Source: DTKD01 sp964494345 | Lineage (GTDB): Bacteria; Armatimonadota; UBA5829 | NCBI GenBank assembly: GCA_964494345.1 | Contig: CAZBSI010000005.1 | Location: 1 to 64,000, forward strand | DNA: 64,000 bases | Direction: 5' to 3' | Shown: one piece after another, positions 42,583 to 50,853 of the stretch | Layout: each line of letters begins with the position of its first letter | How positions within the stretch are numbered: the first letter of the stretch is position 1 | Translations under genes and position numbers: made by a program | Notes under the pieces: model-generated | The model's input: only the letters and a program-made list of their open reading frames with translations | Databases searched by the model: none | Told to the model about the DNA's origin: nothing

Positions 42583-42645
42583 AAAAAGGGTGGCGATTCG
42601 GAGATCGCCACCCATCTTTGCCGGGTGACGCTGAGATCGTCACCC
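42583..42645 (-). terminator. Double hairpin terminator of the pseudopilin gene
   Basis: Read on the minus strand, an 8-bp stem (GGGTGACG/CGTCACCC, 42645-42623) is followed by a 10-bp stem (GGGTGGCGAT/ATCGCCACCC, 42613-42588) and TTTTT. The second stem is the same sequence as the hairpins at 9519 and 13039. Confidence 0.75.
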
Positions 42646-42657
42646 ATCTGAGACTTA

Positions 42658-43455
42658 TTATAGCGAGTCGTAGTACTGAGTCGGGTTAGTTCCGAATCCC
42701 GGCTGAGTCTGCCCAGGCGGGTTGGAGTTCGGGTTCACATAAGTATTGTAGACGAACGGCTCTAATTGCTGAGTCGGCCCACCAGTTGTTGCCAGTGTTG
42801 CTACCGCAGTTGCCGGTCCGTCTTTAACGGTGAGAGACGCCACGTGTGTATCCATAAACGCCATGTTAAGCATGACTCCGTTTCGAATACCGCTCTGGTC
42901 GTTGAAGTGCCAGCCCTTGTATTCGAAGAAAGCGATCTGGTCGGACTCGTAGCCGTAGTCGCCCATCTTTTTGAAACCGTTGCGCCAGGCATCATCAATA
43001 GCGAATTTCATCCAGTAGGACAGGGTTGGGTTCGGGTTGCTGCTAGGCACTGGTGTATGGTCTGTCGAATCAGACGGGCAGAACATAATGTCCTTGTTTC
43101 TCATGTTATCATAGAGCACCTGCGGCCAGGTCGTCCTGAGGCCAGCCGGCGGGAAAGAAGTGCCTAATCTGCATCCAAACGTCAGATAAAGAGCAGGCGT
43201 AGGCTGGCTGGTTGCATCACCTTGAGCGTTTCGGGGCCCGGCAAGCGAAGAGGACGGAAGGGTTCCGTCATAGTCGTCGGTATACATCTTGAGCGCCTGG
43301 GCGCACTGCTTCAGGTTGCTCTGGCAGCTGGATTTTCGGGCGGCTTCACGAGCGCGCGCAAAAACCGGGAACAGGATAGCCGCCAAGATTGCTATGATCG
43401 CGATAACGACCAACAGCTCGATGAGTGTAAAACCACTCTTTCTTCTTGCAAGCAT
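42658..43455 (-). CDS. Type II/IV pseudopilin (DUF1559/H-X9-DG related), divergent C-terminus
   Basis: A 265-residue protein with a prepilin leader: RRKSGFTLIELLVVIAIIAI, with cleavage between Gly and Phe and Glu5 conserved. The helix continues into FPVFARAREAARKSSCQSNL. The globular part matches the large planctomycete/armatimonad pseudopilin family. The C-terminal H-X9-DG signature is not intact: the equivalent place reads NMAFMDTHVASL. Start 43455 has AGGAGG 7 nt upstream. A second pilin lies upstream on the same strand. Confidence 0.88.
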   Translation of the reverse strand: MLARRKSGFTLIELLVVIAIIAILAAILFPVFARAREAARKSSCQSNLKQCAQALKMYTDDYDGTLPSSSLAGPRNAQGDATSQPTPALYLTFGCRLGTSFPPAGLRTTWPQVLYDNMRNKDIMFCPSDSTDHTPVPSSNPNPTLSYWMKFAIDDAWRNGFKKMGDYGYESDQIAFFEYKGWHFNDQSGIRNGVMLNMAFMDTHVASLTVKDGPATAVATLATTGGPTQQLEPFVYNTYVNPNSNPPGQTQPGFGTNPTQYYDSL

Positions 43456-43594
43456 TGAGCTTCCTCCTAATTTCTTTGCACCGATATTGCGGTAGTTTTG
43501 ATTGTGCTTAACGAAAAAACGCATAGATAAAGACAAATTGCCAATTTGCTATATGATCACCTCCTCGCTCAGACCCATATGGATCTATGGAGCG

Positions 43595-44431
43595 CTACGG
43601 TGTGATCGCGATGGCCTTCCATCGATCCTTAGGCCCGGTATTGACGGAGTTGAACCACTGTGAACCATCCCAGCAGGCTGCCGGGAGCTGCCCATCAGGC
43701 AGATCCGCAGTGCCGAAGCCCTTTACATGGCCATCCGTAAACAGGATATTCGACCCGTTGCCGTGTATCTTCGGGTTAACCGGCGGCGCGCTGCCGTAGC
43801 CATTGTCGTTTGCCGTCAAAAATGGAGAGTCGGGTCGGGTGCTGGCGCTGGGTGTAAGCTGCAGCGGTCTGAGGACCGCGTTCACTCTTCTGTCCGTCTC
43901 ACGAACAAGGAAAGTGTTCGCCGGCGTGGTAATTACGCCTTCGGGCTGGCCGACCATGTTGATGTTCATCGCGTAGGTAACTCTTGCGCGCCCGGAGGCC
44001 GTCAAACCTCCCTGCGCGTCCTTCAGATCAGAAGCGGCTTTACAAGACCACGCATCCACACTGCCGCCTGCGTTTTCCATATATGGATACAGCGCTTCTA
44101 CCCAGTTGACGAACTGAGCGGACGGACTATTGGTGCCACCCGTAAAGCGCACAGGGGCTCCGCTGGCGTCTATCGTTGCAGGGTTTGCCAGAACGACCCC
44201 CGGCTCATTGCCAAGCCTCTCAGCCGGGTTCTGATACGGATAGCAGTCTTGCCATTCGCTGAGGTACATTTTGAACGAGCTGCCTATTTGCTTGAGATTG
44301 GATTGGCAGTCTGAGTTCATAGCAGCCTTCCTGACCCTGGCAAAAACAGGGAACAGGATCGCGGCCAGAATAGCTATGATCGCAATGACGACCAATAGCT
44401 CAATCAGCGTAAAACCTTTGCGACCTTTCAT
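43595..44431 (-). CDS. Type II/IV pseudopilin with H-X9-DG motif
   Basis: A 278-residue pseudopilin: MKGRKGFTLIELLVVIAIIA, cleavage after GRKG, then FPVFARVRKAAMNSDCQSNL. Near the C-terminus PKIHGNGSNILFTDGHVKGF gives a complete H-X9-DG motif (His, nine residues, Asp-Gly). These proteins are thought to be assembled by the type IV pilus or type II secretion machinery, which is not in the window. Start 44431 has AGGAG 7 nt upstream. A possible sigma-54-type site lies at 44516-44530. The 139-nt gap to the next pilin holds an isolated GGAGGTGATC (43564-43555). Confidence 0.9.
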   Translation of the reverse strand: MKGRKGFTLIELLVVIAIIAILAAILFPVFARVRKAAMNSDCQSNLKQIGSSFKMYLSEWQDCYPYQNPAERLGNEPGVVLANPATIDASGAPVRFTGGTNSPSAQFVNWVEALYPYMENAGGSVDAWSCKAASDLKDAQGGLTASGRARVTYAMNINMVGQPEGVITTPANTFLVRETDRRVNAVLRPLQLTPSASTRPDSPFLTANDNGYGSAPPVNPKIHGNGSNILFTDGHVKGFGTADLPDGQLPAACWDGSQWFNSVNTGPKDRWKAIAITP

Positions 44432-44515
44432 TTGCTCTCTCCTCATAATCATGCTGCATAGGCCGACCTGCATGCTAGTAACGACAATGATGCTTTAGGT
44501 GAACCATCAGCCGGC

Positions 44516-44530
44516 GCATCACATGCGCCA
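44516..44530 (-). promoter_or_regulatory. Weak sigma-54-type site / structured leader of pseudopilin gene
   Basis: On the minus strand TGGCGC-ATGTG-ATGC keeps the GG-N10-GC spacing of sigma-54 promoters with two base changes from consensus. The same bases form a hairpin (GGCGCAT/ATGCGCC). A CCAGG...CCTGG stem enclosing GTTCAA/TTGAAC lies upstream. Either a promoter or an RNA element is possible. No other feature is seen in 44432-44725. Confidence 0.3.
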
Positions 44531-44725
44531 GGCTCGCCCTCCGTTCAATTTGAACTACCTGGCCTGCCTATGGCTCCTATGCTAGCACATCAAAACAGGC
44601 AAGTCAACGAATCTGAGCGGCACGGCTCCCTGGTTTGTAGACCTTATAGCCCGAAAAAATGTTCCAGTAATTCCCAAAAAAAACAGCAACCCGTATAGGG
44701 TATTATTGGTGATACTGATTGGTGC

Positions 44726-44755
44726 TTGAAGAGGGGATGCGCCACGTGTTAGAAT
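44726..44755 (+). promoter_or_regulatory. Leaderless sigma-70-type promoter
   Basis: TTGAAG (44726-44731), 18-nt spacer, TAGAAT (44750-44755), then 6 nt to ATG 44762. The predicted transcript starts at the start codon. Confidence 0.5.
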
Positions 44756-44761
44756 GCGCCT

Positions 44762-44953
44762 ATGAACCCAACTGAGTCGGCTCTGAGAGCCATTAAAGAT
44801 AGAGTGGCAGCAGCGATGGGCGACCTGGAGGATGCGGCGGCGTATCCGGGCCGCAAGGCTAATCAGCAGCGAATGAGCGCGGCTGCCGCAGAATTGCACC
44901 AGTGCGCCAACGAGATACAAAACGTGCTAATGAGACTGCGGCCGCGCGCTTAA
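44762..44953 (+). CDS. Small helical hypothetical protein, 63 aa
   Basis: A short cytosolic protein that looks all-helical (MNPTESALRAIKDRVAAAM, RMSAAAAELHQCANEIQNVL) and ends in a basic RLRPRA. No family recognised. It lies 24 nt upstream of the translin-like gene and probably forms one transcript with it and the CCA-adding enzyme gene. The start has no Shine-Dalgarno but a leaderless promoter directly before it. Confidence 0.55.
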   Translation: MNPTESALRAIKDRVAAAMGDLEDAAAYPGRKANQQRMSAAAAELHQCANEIQNVLMRLRPRA

Positions 44954-44977
44954 TACACTCACAATAAGGAGATGAAA

Positions 44978-45631
44978 TTGGATAGCATAAAGCCGATAGC
45001 GGAAGACATTCGAGCAATGTTCGATGAGACAAATCGGGTCCGGGAAGAGGCTCTGCAGGTCTCAAGAGAGGTTATCCGGCTCTCCGCCAACTCTATTCGC
45101 GCGAGCCACAGAGAGGATTTTGACGACGCGTGTGAGCTTAAGGCCCAGGCCCGAAAGAAGGTTGACGAGACGCGAGAACTGCTGGTAGATAAACGGGAGA
45201 TATACTACACCGGTTATGTGCAGGACGCACAAAAGGAGTATGCCGAATCGGAGCTGACCTACGCCATTATCCGCGAAATGCCGTTTCCCACCCTCGCCGA
45301 TTTGGGGGTCGAGGCTCCCGCCTACATCAATGGGCTGGCTGAGGCGATCGGTGAGAGCCGCAGGCATGTGCTTGACCTGATGCGGCTGGGAGATATGCAG
45401 CGCGCGGAGAGGATCCTGACGATAATGGACGATGTCTATTATACTCTGATCACATTTGACTACCCGGACGCGGTTACCCAGGGCCTGCGCAGGCAGACGG
45501 ATATGGTTCGGGGAGTGCTGGAGCGCACGAGAGGGGATCTGACTCTGTTGCAGGAACAGCGCCGCCTGGAAGATCAACAGCGCAGGCTTCAGGAGGCGAT
45601 AGAATCTGCCGTTAATAAGCTCGATAGCTAA
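44978..45631 (+). CDS. Translin-family protein
   Basis: About 217 residues with the translin pattern: RAMFDETNRVREEALQVSRE and VIRLSANSIRASHREDF at the N-terminus, then PTLADLGVEAPAYINGLAEA and RHVLDLMRLGDMQRAERILT. Translins form all-helical ring oligomers that bind single-stranded RNA or DNA; with TRAX they make an RNase in eukaryotes. Prokaryotic members occur in archaea and scattered bacteria and their role is little known. AAGGAG (44966-44971) abuts ATG 44972 with no spacer, so in-frame TTG 44978, at 6 nt spacing, is the likelier start. Its neighbour, the CCA enzyme, hints at tRNA work (inference). Confidence 0.75.
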   Translation: MDSIKPIAEDIRAMFDETNRVREEALQVSREVIRLSANSIRASHREDFDDACELKAQARKKVDETRELLVDKREIYYTGYVQDAQKEYAESELTYAIIREMPFPTLADLGVEAPAYINGLAEAIGESRRHVLDLMRLGDMQRAERILTIMDDVYYTLITFDYPDAVTQGLRRQTDMVRGVLERTRGDLTLLQEQRRLEDQQRRLQEAIESAVNKLDS

Positions 45632-45646
45632 ACGGCGTTATGCAAA

Positions 45647-47014
45647 ATGCGGACAATCATTGAAAAGCTGAGGTCGGCAACCTGCGGTACGGAGTATGAA
45701 GGCAGGCTGTACCTGGTGGGGGGTATCGTCCGTGACAGGGTGATGGGCATGCCAGCCGAGGAAGACGTCGATGTAGTGCTGGAAGGTGATGCCGCGCAAC
45801 TGGCTGCGTTTTTATATAACAAGCAGCTTTCTGAGCATCCTCCGACGGCATATCCTCGCTTCGGCACCGCGATGCTGAGCGTGGATGGTTCCAGGGTCGA
45901 GTTTGTAGGGGCGCGCAAAGAATCATACGACCCCGCCAGCCGGAAGCCCGCAACGGAGCCAGGCAGCCTGCAGGATGATGTCCTGAGGCGGGATTTTACC
46001 ATCAACACTCTGCTGGAGAACCTCCATACCGGGGAGGTTCTCGACCTCACATCTAAAGCCAGACAGGATATTCGCGATCGCATTATCCGCACCCCAAAAG
46101 ATCCGCTGGTGACTTTTGAAGATGATCCGCTGCGTATGCTGCGTGCGGTGCGATTTGCCTGCCGGCTCGGTTTTGCGATAGACCCAGAAACATATGAGGC
46201 AATCAAAAAACGGTCGCATCGGCTCGATATTATTAGCGCAGAACGTATTCGCGGGGAGTTCAGCAAAATACTGATGACCGACGATGCGTCGAGCGGATTG
46301 GAAATGCTGCGTGAGACCGGTCTCTTGGAGCAGTTTGCCCCTGAATTGGCCGCGACTTACGGAGTGGGACAAAACAAATATCATCGTTACGATGTGTGGT
46401 GGCATTCGCTGAAAACGCTTGAGCATATTCCTGCTGAACAGGGGATCGTGATGCGCCTGACCGCACTGCTTCACGACCTCGGCAAGGCGCCGACGAGGAC
46501 AGTCGACGAGGAAGGCGAGGCGCATTTTTATGGACATGAGGCTGTGGGTTCGGAGCTGGCGCAAGGGCTGCTGAGGCGATTGACGTATTCCAACGCGGAG
46601 GCTGAAGAGGTTGGGTTTCTGATCTCGATGCACCTGAGGGTTGGAAGTTACAGAGAAGACTGGTCGGATACGGCAATGCGGCGGCTGATACGGGATGCGG
46701 GCGGATATTTGGACAAGTTGATTATATTGACGGAGGCCGATCGAGCTGCGGCCAGTTCGTCGGCAAGAGGCGCCGATTTGACGCCGTTTCGGAGACGTCT
46801 TGTTGAGGTCAAAGATAAGCTGGAGGGGAAAAAAATCGAAAGCCCGCTTGATGGTCGGGAGATAATGGAAGCGCTGGGTTTGGCAGCGGGGCCGAAGATC
46901 GGGGAAGCGAAGAAATATCTGGAGGAGCAGGTTGTATCAGGAAGCCTGCGTCCTGGAGACAAAACCCGCGCAAGGGAATTGATACGAGACTTTGGGCTTT
47001 CCAAAAATAATTGA
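45647..47014 (+). CDS. cca: CCA-adding enzyme / tRNA nucleotidyltransferase (class II)
   Basis: A 455-residue class II nucleotidyltransferase that builds or repairs the CCA end of tRNA. Motifs: YLVGGIVRDRVMG (nucleotidyl transfer), EEDVDVVLEG carrying the metal-binding DxD, LRRDFTINTLLENL, and DPLRMLRAVRFACRLGF. A C-terminal HD domain is present (LTALLHDLGKAPTR, YGHEAVGSEL), as in enzymes with added phosphohydrolase activity. Because A-adding and CC-adding splits exist in some phyla, full CCA activity is inferred. The stop codon overlaps the -35 box of the rpoN promoter. Confidence 0.9.
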   Translation: MRTIIEKLRSATCGTEYEGRLYLVGGIVRDRVMGMPAEEDVDVVLEGDAAQLAAFLYNKQLSEHPPTAYPRFGTAMLSVDGSRVEFVGARKESYDPASRKPATEPGSLQDDVLRRDFTINTLLENLHTGEVLDLTSKARQDIRDRIIRTPKDPLVTFEDDPLRMLRAVRFACRLGFAIDPETYEAIKKRSHRLDIISAERIRGEFSKILMTDDASSGLEMLRETGLLEQFAPELAATYGVGQNKYHRYDVWWHSLKTLEHIPAEQGIVMRLTALLHDLGKAPTRTVDEEGEAHFYGHEAVGSELAQGLLRRLTYSNAEAEEVGFLISMHLRVGSYREDWSDTAMRRLIRDAGGYLDKLIILTEADRAAASSSARGADLTPFRRRLVEVKDKLEGKKIESPLDGREIMEALGLAAGPKIGEAKKYLEEQVVSGSLRPGDKTRARELIRDFGLSKNN

Positions 47015-47039
47015 CAGCGCCTGAGGTGGGTGCTATACT
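47011..47039 (+). promoter_or_regulatory. Strong sigma-70-type promoter of rpoN
   Basis: TTGACA (47011-47016), 17-nt spacer, TATACT (47034-47039). The -35 box contains the stop codon of the upstream cca gene. The predicted leader to rpoN is about 160 nt with no recognised element. Confidence 0.75.
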
Positions 47040-47203
47040 CCGATTGGATGGGCCGGGCGTGTTCGGCTCTCTGGCCGTGCACATTCGACGAAACAAAGCC
47101 CCTCAAATTCAGGTCTCACTGAATAGAAATCGGATCATGTGTGTCCCTCAAGCTGTGCTATATGGAATAAATGTAGCATGCAGAGCGAGGAAGGTGACTG
47201 GAA

Positions 47204-48619
47204 TTGCTATTTGAGCAGGGTCTACGGCAAAGTCTATCTCAAAAGATCGACCCCAAGCTGATTATGGCCAACAACATACTCCAGCTCACGTCGCTGGAGT
47301 TGCAGCAGGCCATCGAACAGGAACTTGCGGAGAATCCGGCTCTTGAGGAGCCGGGGGATGACCCCTGCGAGAACTGTGATCAGCCGAAAACGATGTGCAT
47401 TGATTGCCCATTTTATAAGCAGAAAGTCTCCACCGACGAGACCGACCTGAGCATATATGAGCTGGAGCAGCCCATTGACTTTGCTGCGGATGTCGATGAC
47501 GGTGAGGGGGATTTCATCTCCAGCATACGTGCGGAAGTCACTCTGCGTGATTACCTCGTCAGCCAACTGCGCGCGGCGTTGTCTCCGAACCACTGGGATG
47601 TGGGCGATTACATAATCTCAAATATCAACGATTCCGGATATCTTGAAGGCACGACTGCCGAGATAGCCTATGAACTTGGTCGGGAAATTGAGGAAGTGGA
47701 CATGGTTTTGGCCGTGATCCAGACTTTCGACCCGCCGGGAGTCGGTGCAAGGGAGCTGCGAGAGTGTTTGCGCCTGCAGTTGGAACGTCTGGCCGAGGAT
47801 GATAAAGGTAACTCCGTTGCTCTGGAAATGGTGCGTAATTATTGGCAGGAACTGTTGACGGGGAAGATCGGCAGGGTGGCTCGCAGGCTGAAGGTGAGCG
47901 CGAAGGATGTGCTGGCTGGGATCGAGTTCGTAAAAAAACAGCTCAATCCGTATCCGGGCAACAGTTTCCGGCCGCCATATCAGACTGATGCGGATGATTT
48001 CAGTTCCTCAGTGCGTCCTGATGTTATCGTCAGCAAGACCGAAACAGGCTATGAGATCGAGATCATCGGAAACGACCAGCAACTGCTTAACATCAATGCC
48101 AACTACCGGCGAATGTATGATAATATCAAGAACGGCGGCGCGAGCAAATTCAGCAATGAGGATAAAAAACACATTGTCGAGTTCGTGGAACGCGCCGATT
48201 TGTTTATTAAAAATATCAATCAGCGACGAAAGACGCTGCGCCAGATCACCAAAGCTATTGTGGAGTATCACAGGGGTTATCTGGAGACGAGTTCGAAGGC
48301 GTTTTTGCGGCCTCTTACTCGAACACGCATCGCACGCGCGCTGAAAATACATGAATCCACGGTTAGCAGGGCCACCGCCAATAAATATGTGCAGCTTCCC
48401 AGCGAGGAAGTGGTGAGCTACGACTTCTTCTTCGACAGCGCTATTTCTGTGAAGGACCTCATTGGCGAATTGATCGCCACGGAGGATAAGAACAGCCCCC
48501 TCAGCGACCAGCGAATCGCCGAAATACTTGCCGAGCGCGGTTTTGAGGTCGCTCGGCGCACGGTTGTGAAATATAGGGAAGCCCAGAAGATTTTATCTTC
48601 CAGGCATCGCCGTCGATAG
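47204..48619 (+). CDS. rpoN: RNA polymerase sigma-54 factor
   Basis: Sigma-54 directs RNA polymerase to -24/-12 promoters and needs an ATP-driven activator. Region I is seen at the N-terminus (LRQSLSQKIDPKLIMANNIL QL, Gln/Leu-rich), an acidic region II with a short cysteine cluster (CENCDQ, CIDCPF) follows, and region III ends with the RpoN box ARRTVVKYREA, which contacts the -24 element. The helix-turn-helix ALKIHESTVSRATANKYVQL is also plain. At 471 residues the length is normal. The start is TTG 47204, with GAGGAAGG about 9 nt upstream. Two PEP-CTERM genes with sigma-54-type promoters lie within 8 kb. No activator gene is in the window. Confidence 0.95.
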   Translation: MLFEQGLRQSLSQKIDPKLIMANNILQLTSLELQQAIEQELAENPALEEPGDDPCENCDQPKTMCIDCPFYKQKVSTDETDLSIYELEQPIDFAADVDDGEGDFISSIRAEVTLRDYLVSQLRAALSPNHWDVGDYIISNINDSGYLEGTTAEIAYELGREIEEVDMVLAVIQTFDPPGVGARELRECLRLQLERLAEDDKGNSVALEMVRNYWQELLTGKIGRVARRLKVSAKDVLAGIEFVKKQLNPYPGNSFRPPYQTDADDFSSSVRPDVIVSKTETGYEIEIIGNDQQLLNINANYRRMYDNIKNGGASKFSNEDKKHIVEFVERADLFIKNINQRRKTLRQITKAIVEYHRGYLETSSKAFLRPLTRTRIARALKIHESTVSRATANKYVQLPSEEVVSYDFFFDSAISVKDLIGELIATEDKNSPLSDQRIAEILAERGFEVARRTVVKYREAQKILSSRHRRR

Positions 48620-48646
48620 ATTTTTCGGAAATAGCGCGACTCACAT

Positions 48647-49891
48647 TTATCGGCTTGTTTTTCTTCGGCGCATCATCAACACAACCCCGGGCGCGCCTGC
48701 AAGCAGGACAATCAGCGAGGAAGGCTCAGGCATGTGGTGGAGTCCGTCGTTGACAATCCAGAACGTGCCATCCTGTAGGCCGAAATATAGTGATCCGTCA
48801 GAGCCGATGGCGGTGGTTGTCACCTCCGAGCCTGTCGCCAAACTCCAGCGCAGATGGCCGGCGGAATCCAGCGAATATACCGTGCCTCCAGCATCCCCGA
48901 AGTACAGGTTACCCAGGCTGTCGATAATCGGCGAAGTTTTGATCTCCGCGTTTGCCCGGAATATCCACGATCTTGTACCAATACTGGAAACCGCCGTCAT
49001 ATAGCCTTGATACGTGCCGAAGTATGCGGTTCCGTCGAGTGCAACGGCAGGGGAGCCGGATATAATTGAGTTGGCGTTGAACTTCCAGCGCAGCGAGCCA
49101 TCGTCGTTAAGGCAGTACAAGTTACCATCGGCGGAGGTCGTATAGATCGAACCGCTATCGACCACTGCGGGGGCGGCGTGGTTCTTGTCGATGGCTTGAT
49201 AACTCCACTGCAGTGCGCCATCAGACGAAAGCGCGTGCAGTTTGCCGTCGGTGCCTCCTATGTATACGGATTGTCCATCGCTGGACACCGCTGCGGAGCT
49301 GAGCATCGTCGTCCCGCTGCGATATCTCCACTGCTCCAGGCCTGTCTGTGTATCCAGTGAAAATACATAGCCACTTAATGCAGAATATATGAGGCTGTCT
49401 GAAGATGTTATGACAGGCGACGAATAGATTGCGCTTGGAGGCGAGGCAGGGTTAGCCGCCGAGGATGTTCTCCATACCAAAGCGCCTGTCGGGTCTATGG
49501 AGTACATATATCCATCCAGTGAGCCAACATATATATTGCCGGCGGGGTCAAGGGTAGGCGATGACATGATAAGGCCCCCTGTCTGGTATGACCACAAGAC
49601 GTTTCCGGTCGCGCTTACGGCATAGAGTTTATTATCATTGGAGCCGAAATACGCGGTGCCATTTGCACCGATCGCCGGCGAAGACGCTATTGGGCTGCCT
49701 ATATTGACTTGAATTACGTTTGTCGGCATCTGCGGACCGACGTGAGATGCACGTCCTGTGCGCTGGCTATCGCCGCGATAATTTGGAAATAGCGAGCCGG
49801 CAGATACCGCGTTGACCAACAAGCAAGTCAATGCAATCGACCCCAAAGCCCTTATTAGCGTCGCTTGTTTTAGTTGGATTAAGACTCTCAT
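48647..49891 (-). CDS. PQQ-type beta-propeller protein with PEP-CTERM sorting signal
   Basis: A 414-residue exported protein. After the signal peptide comes FPNYRGDSQRTGRAS, the usual opening of PQQ-like propellers, and then about seven blades with the pattern IGANGTAYFGSNDNKLYAVS and GNVLWSYQTGG. The C-terminus is a PEP-CTERM signal: MPEPSS, a hydrophobic helix, then RRRKTSR. Exosortase removes this tail when it anchors or releases the protein; no exosortase gene is in the window. Start 49891 has GGAGG upstream and a perfect -24/-12 promoter at 49970-49985. It converges on rpoN with a 27-nt gap. Confidence 0.9.
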   Translation of the reverse strand: MRVLIQLKQATLIRALGSIALTCLLVNAVSAGSLFPNYRGDSQRTGRASHVGPQMPTNVIQVNIGSPIASSPAIGANGTAYFGSNDNKLYAVSATGNVLWSYQTGGLIMSSPTLDPAGNIYVGSLDGYMYSIDPTGALVWRTSSAANPASPPSAIYSSPVITSSDSLIYSALSGYVFSLDTQTGLEQWRYRSGTTMLSSAAVSSDGQSVYIGGTDGKLHALSSDGALQWSYQAIDKNHAAPAVVDSGSIYTTSADGNLYCLNDDGSLRWKFNANSIISGSPAVALDGTAYFGTYQGYMTAVSSIGTRSWIFRANAEIKTSPIIDSLGNLYFGDAGGTVYSLDSAGHLRWSLATGSEVTTTAIGSDGSLYFGLQDGTFWIVNDGLHHMPEPSSLIVLLAGAPGVVLMMRRRKTSR

Positions 49892-49969
49892 ACGCTGCCT
49901 CCGATGCTCGGTCGCCTGCGCTGATGATACAGTGCCGACAAGTCAGGCGGCCGTCACCAAACACCCTGC

Positions 49970-49985
49970 GCAAAAAACGTGCCAA
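49970..49985 (-). promoter_or_regulatory. Sigma-54 (-24/-12) promoter of PEP-CTERM propeller gene
   Basis: Read on the minus strand: TTGGCACGTTTTTTGC. It matches the TTGGCACG-N4-TTGC consensus at every defined base with correct GG-N10-GC spacing. The predicted start near 49958 leaves a ~67-nt leader to the ATG at 49891. Confidence 0.8.
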
Positions 49986-50249
49986 TTGGCCAGTAATTGC
50001 TAATTTAGTGTCAGAATAGAATATTTCATCATAGATGGGTTTGTAGAGTCTAATGTGGGGTATAGTGGTTCTGTTTGCGCTATTTTGTTCTTGGGAGAGG
50101 TTGTTGGGAGTCGTTTTTAGGGGTATTTTAGCTGGCAGGCGGATGATATTGTGTTGGATTGTACTGCACGATTAATGCTCAACTAGCAACAAAAGCCCGG
50201 TATAATTACCAGTTTGTGGCCGGTTTGCACAGTTTTTTGTCATTGCCCC

Positions 50250-50278
50250 TTGACAATGCGCGCAGTCTTGAATATAGT
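50250..50278 (+). promoter_or_regulatory. Strong sigma-70-type promoter with a ~570-nt leader downstream
   Basis: TTGACA (50250-50255), 17-nt spacer, TATAGT (50273-50278). The predicted start is near 50285, while the next gene begins at 50854. Confidence 0.7.
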
Positions 50279-50284
50279 AACGGC

Positions 50285-50853
50285 GGGAAAGATGGCAAGG
50301 AATCACGGATTTGGTCTGGGCACAGCCAATGGTGTTCATTATTAGTGGCATTATTGTATCTGTTTGCCGATCAGACCGCTTTCCGCCATCTCTTTAGAAG
50401 AGGTGGGTTGAGTGCCGGAGCACTCAACCCGGGGGCTACCGAATTCACTCCGCCCGGGGAGCGAGTGGCAACCCCGTAACGGAATTTTCGGGTTTAGCTG
50501 GTGATTACTGTAGGGTAGCTTGCAGGAAGGCCGGTTAATTTTCGAAAGATTTCGTGGGGCTGCACCTCAAAGAAAGCCGAGACGGGGTTGCATGGCTCCA
50601 AACTCGGTATCGTCGTCGCTTTCGGACATATAAGGGGGTGGTCATTACCGGAAGCAATCTGTAGCGTAGTTCGAGTTCACCTGGAAAAGAGATGCTGATT
50701 GCAAAATAGCTGTGACGCATTGCTCAGTTCCAGGCAAACCGAATCAAGCAAGGGCGCTGAAAGCTTGATTCGTAAGAGGAGCGCTCAATCGGTAGGCTCG
50801 CAAAAGCGAGTAATCCTAAGTAATCAAACTAGAGAGAAAGAGGTAGAAAGGCA
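50285..50853 (+). promoter_or_regulatory. Long, highly structured 5' leader or ncRNA
   Basis: Several strong hairpins line up. A perfect 11-bp stem with a CGGA loop lies at 50405-50430 and a bulged stem at about 50446-50468. CCGAG/CTCGG pairing lies near 50577-50604. A perfect 10-bp stem, CGAATCAAGC/GCTTGATTCG, lies at 50740-50772. A CTCGC-AAAA-GCGAG hairpin is near 50797-50810. A 17-codon frame (50292-50345) could be a leader peptide. I compared the layout with known riboswitch classes from memory and none fits. The gap 49892-50249 contains the divergent sigma-54 promoter and otherwise nothing I can name. Confidence 0.5.

Noticed and set aside
50400..50853. Known riboswitch (c-di-GMP-I, SAM or cobalamin type) upstream of the cysteine-rich gene
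   Set aside because: Some short strings such as GGCAAACC and GGTAGG recall c-di-GMP-I, but the conserved GACGCAAAGCC core and the stem order are missing; SAM and cobalamin signatures are also absent.
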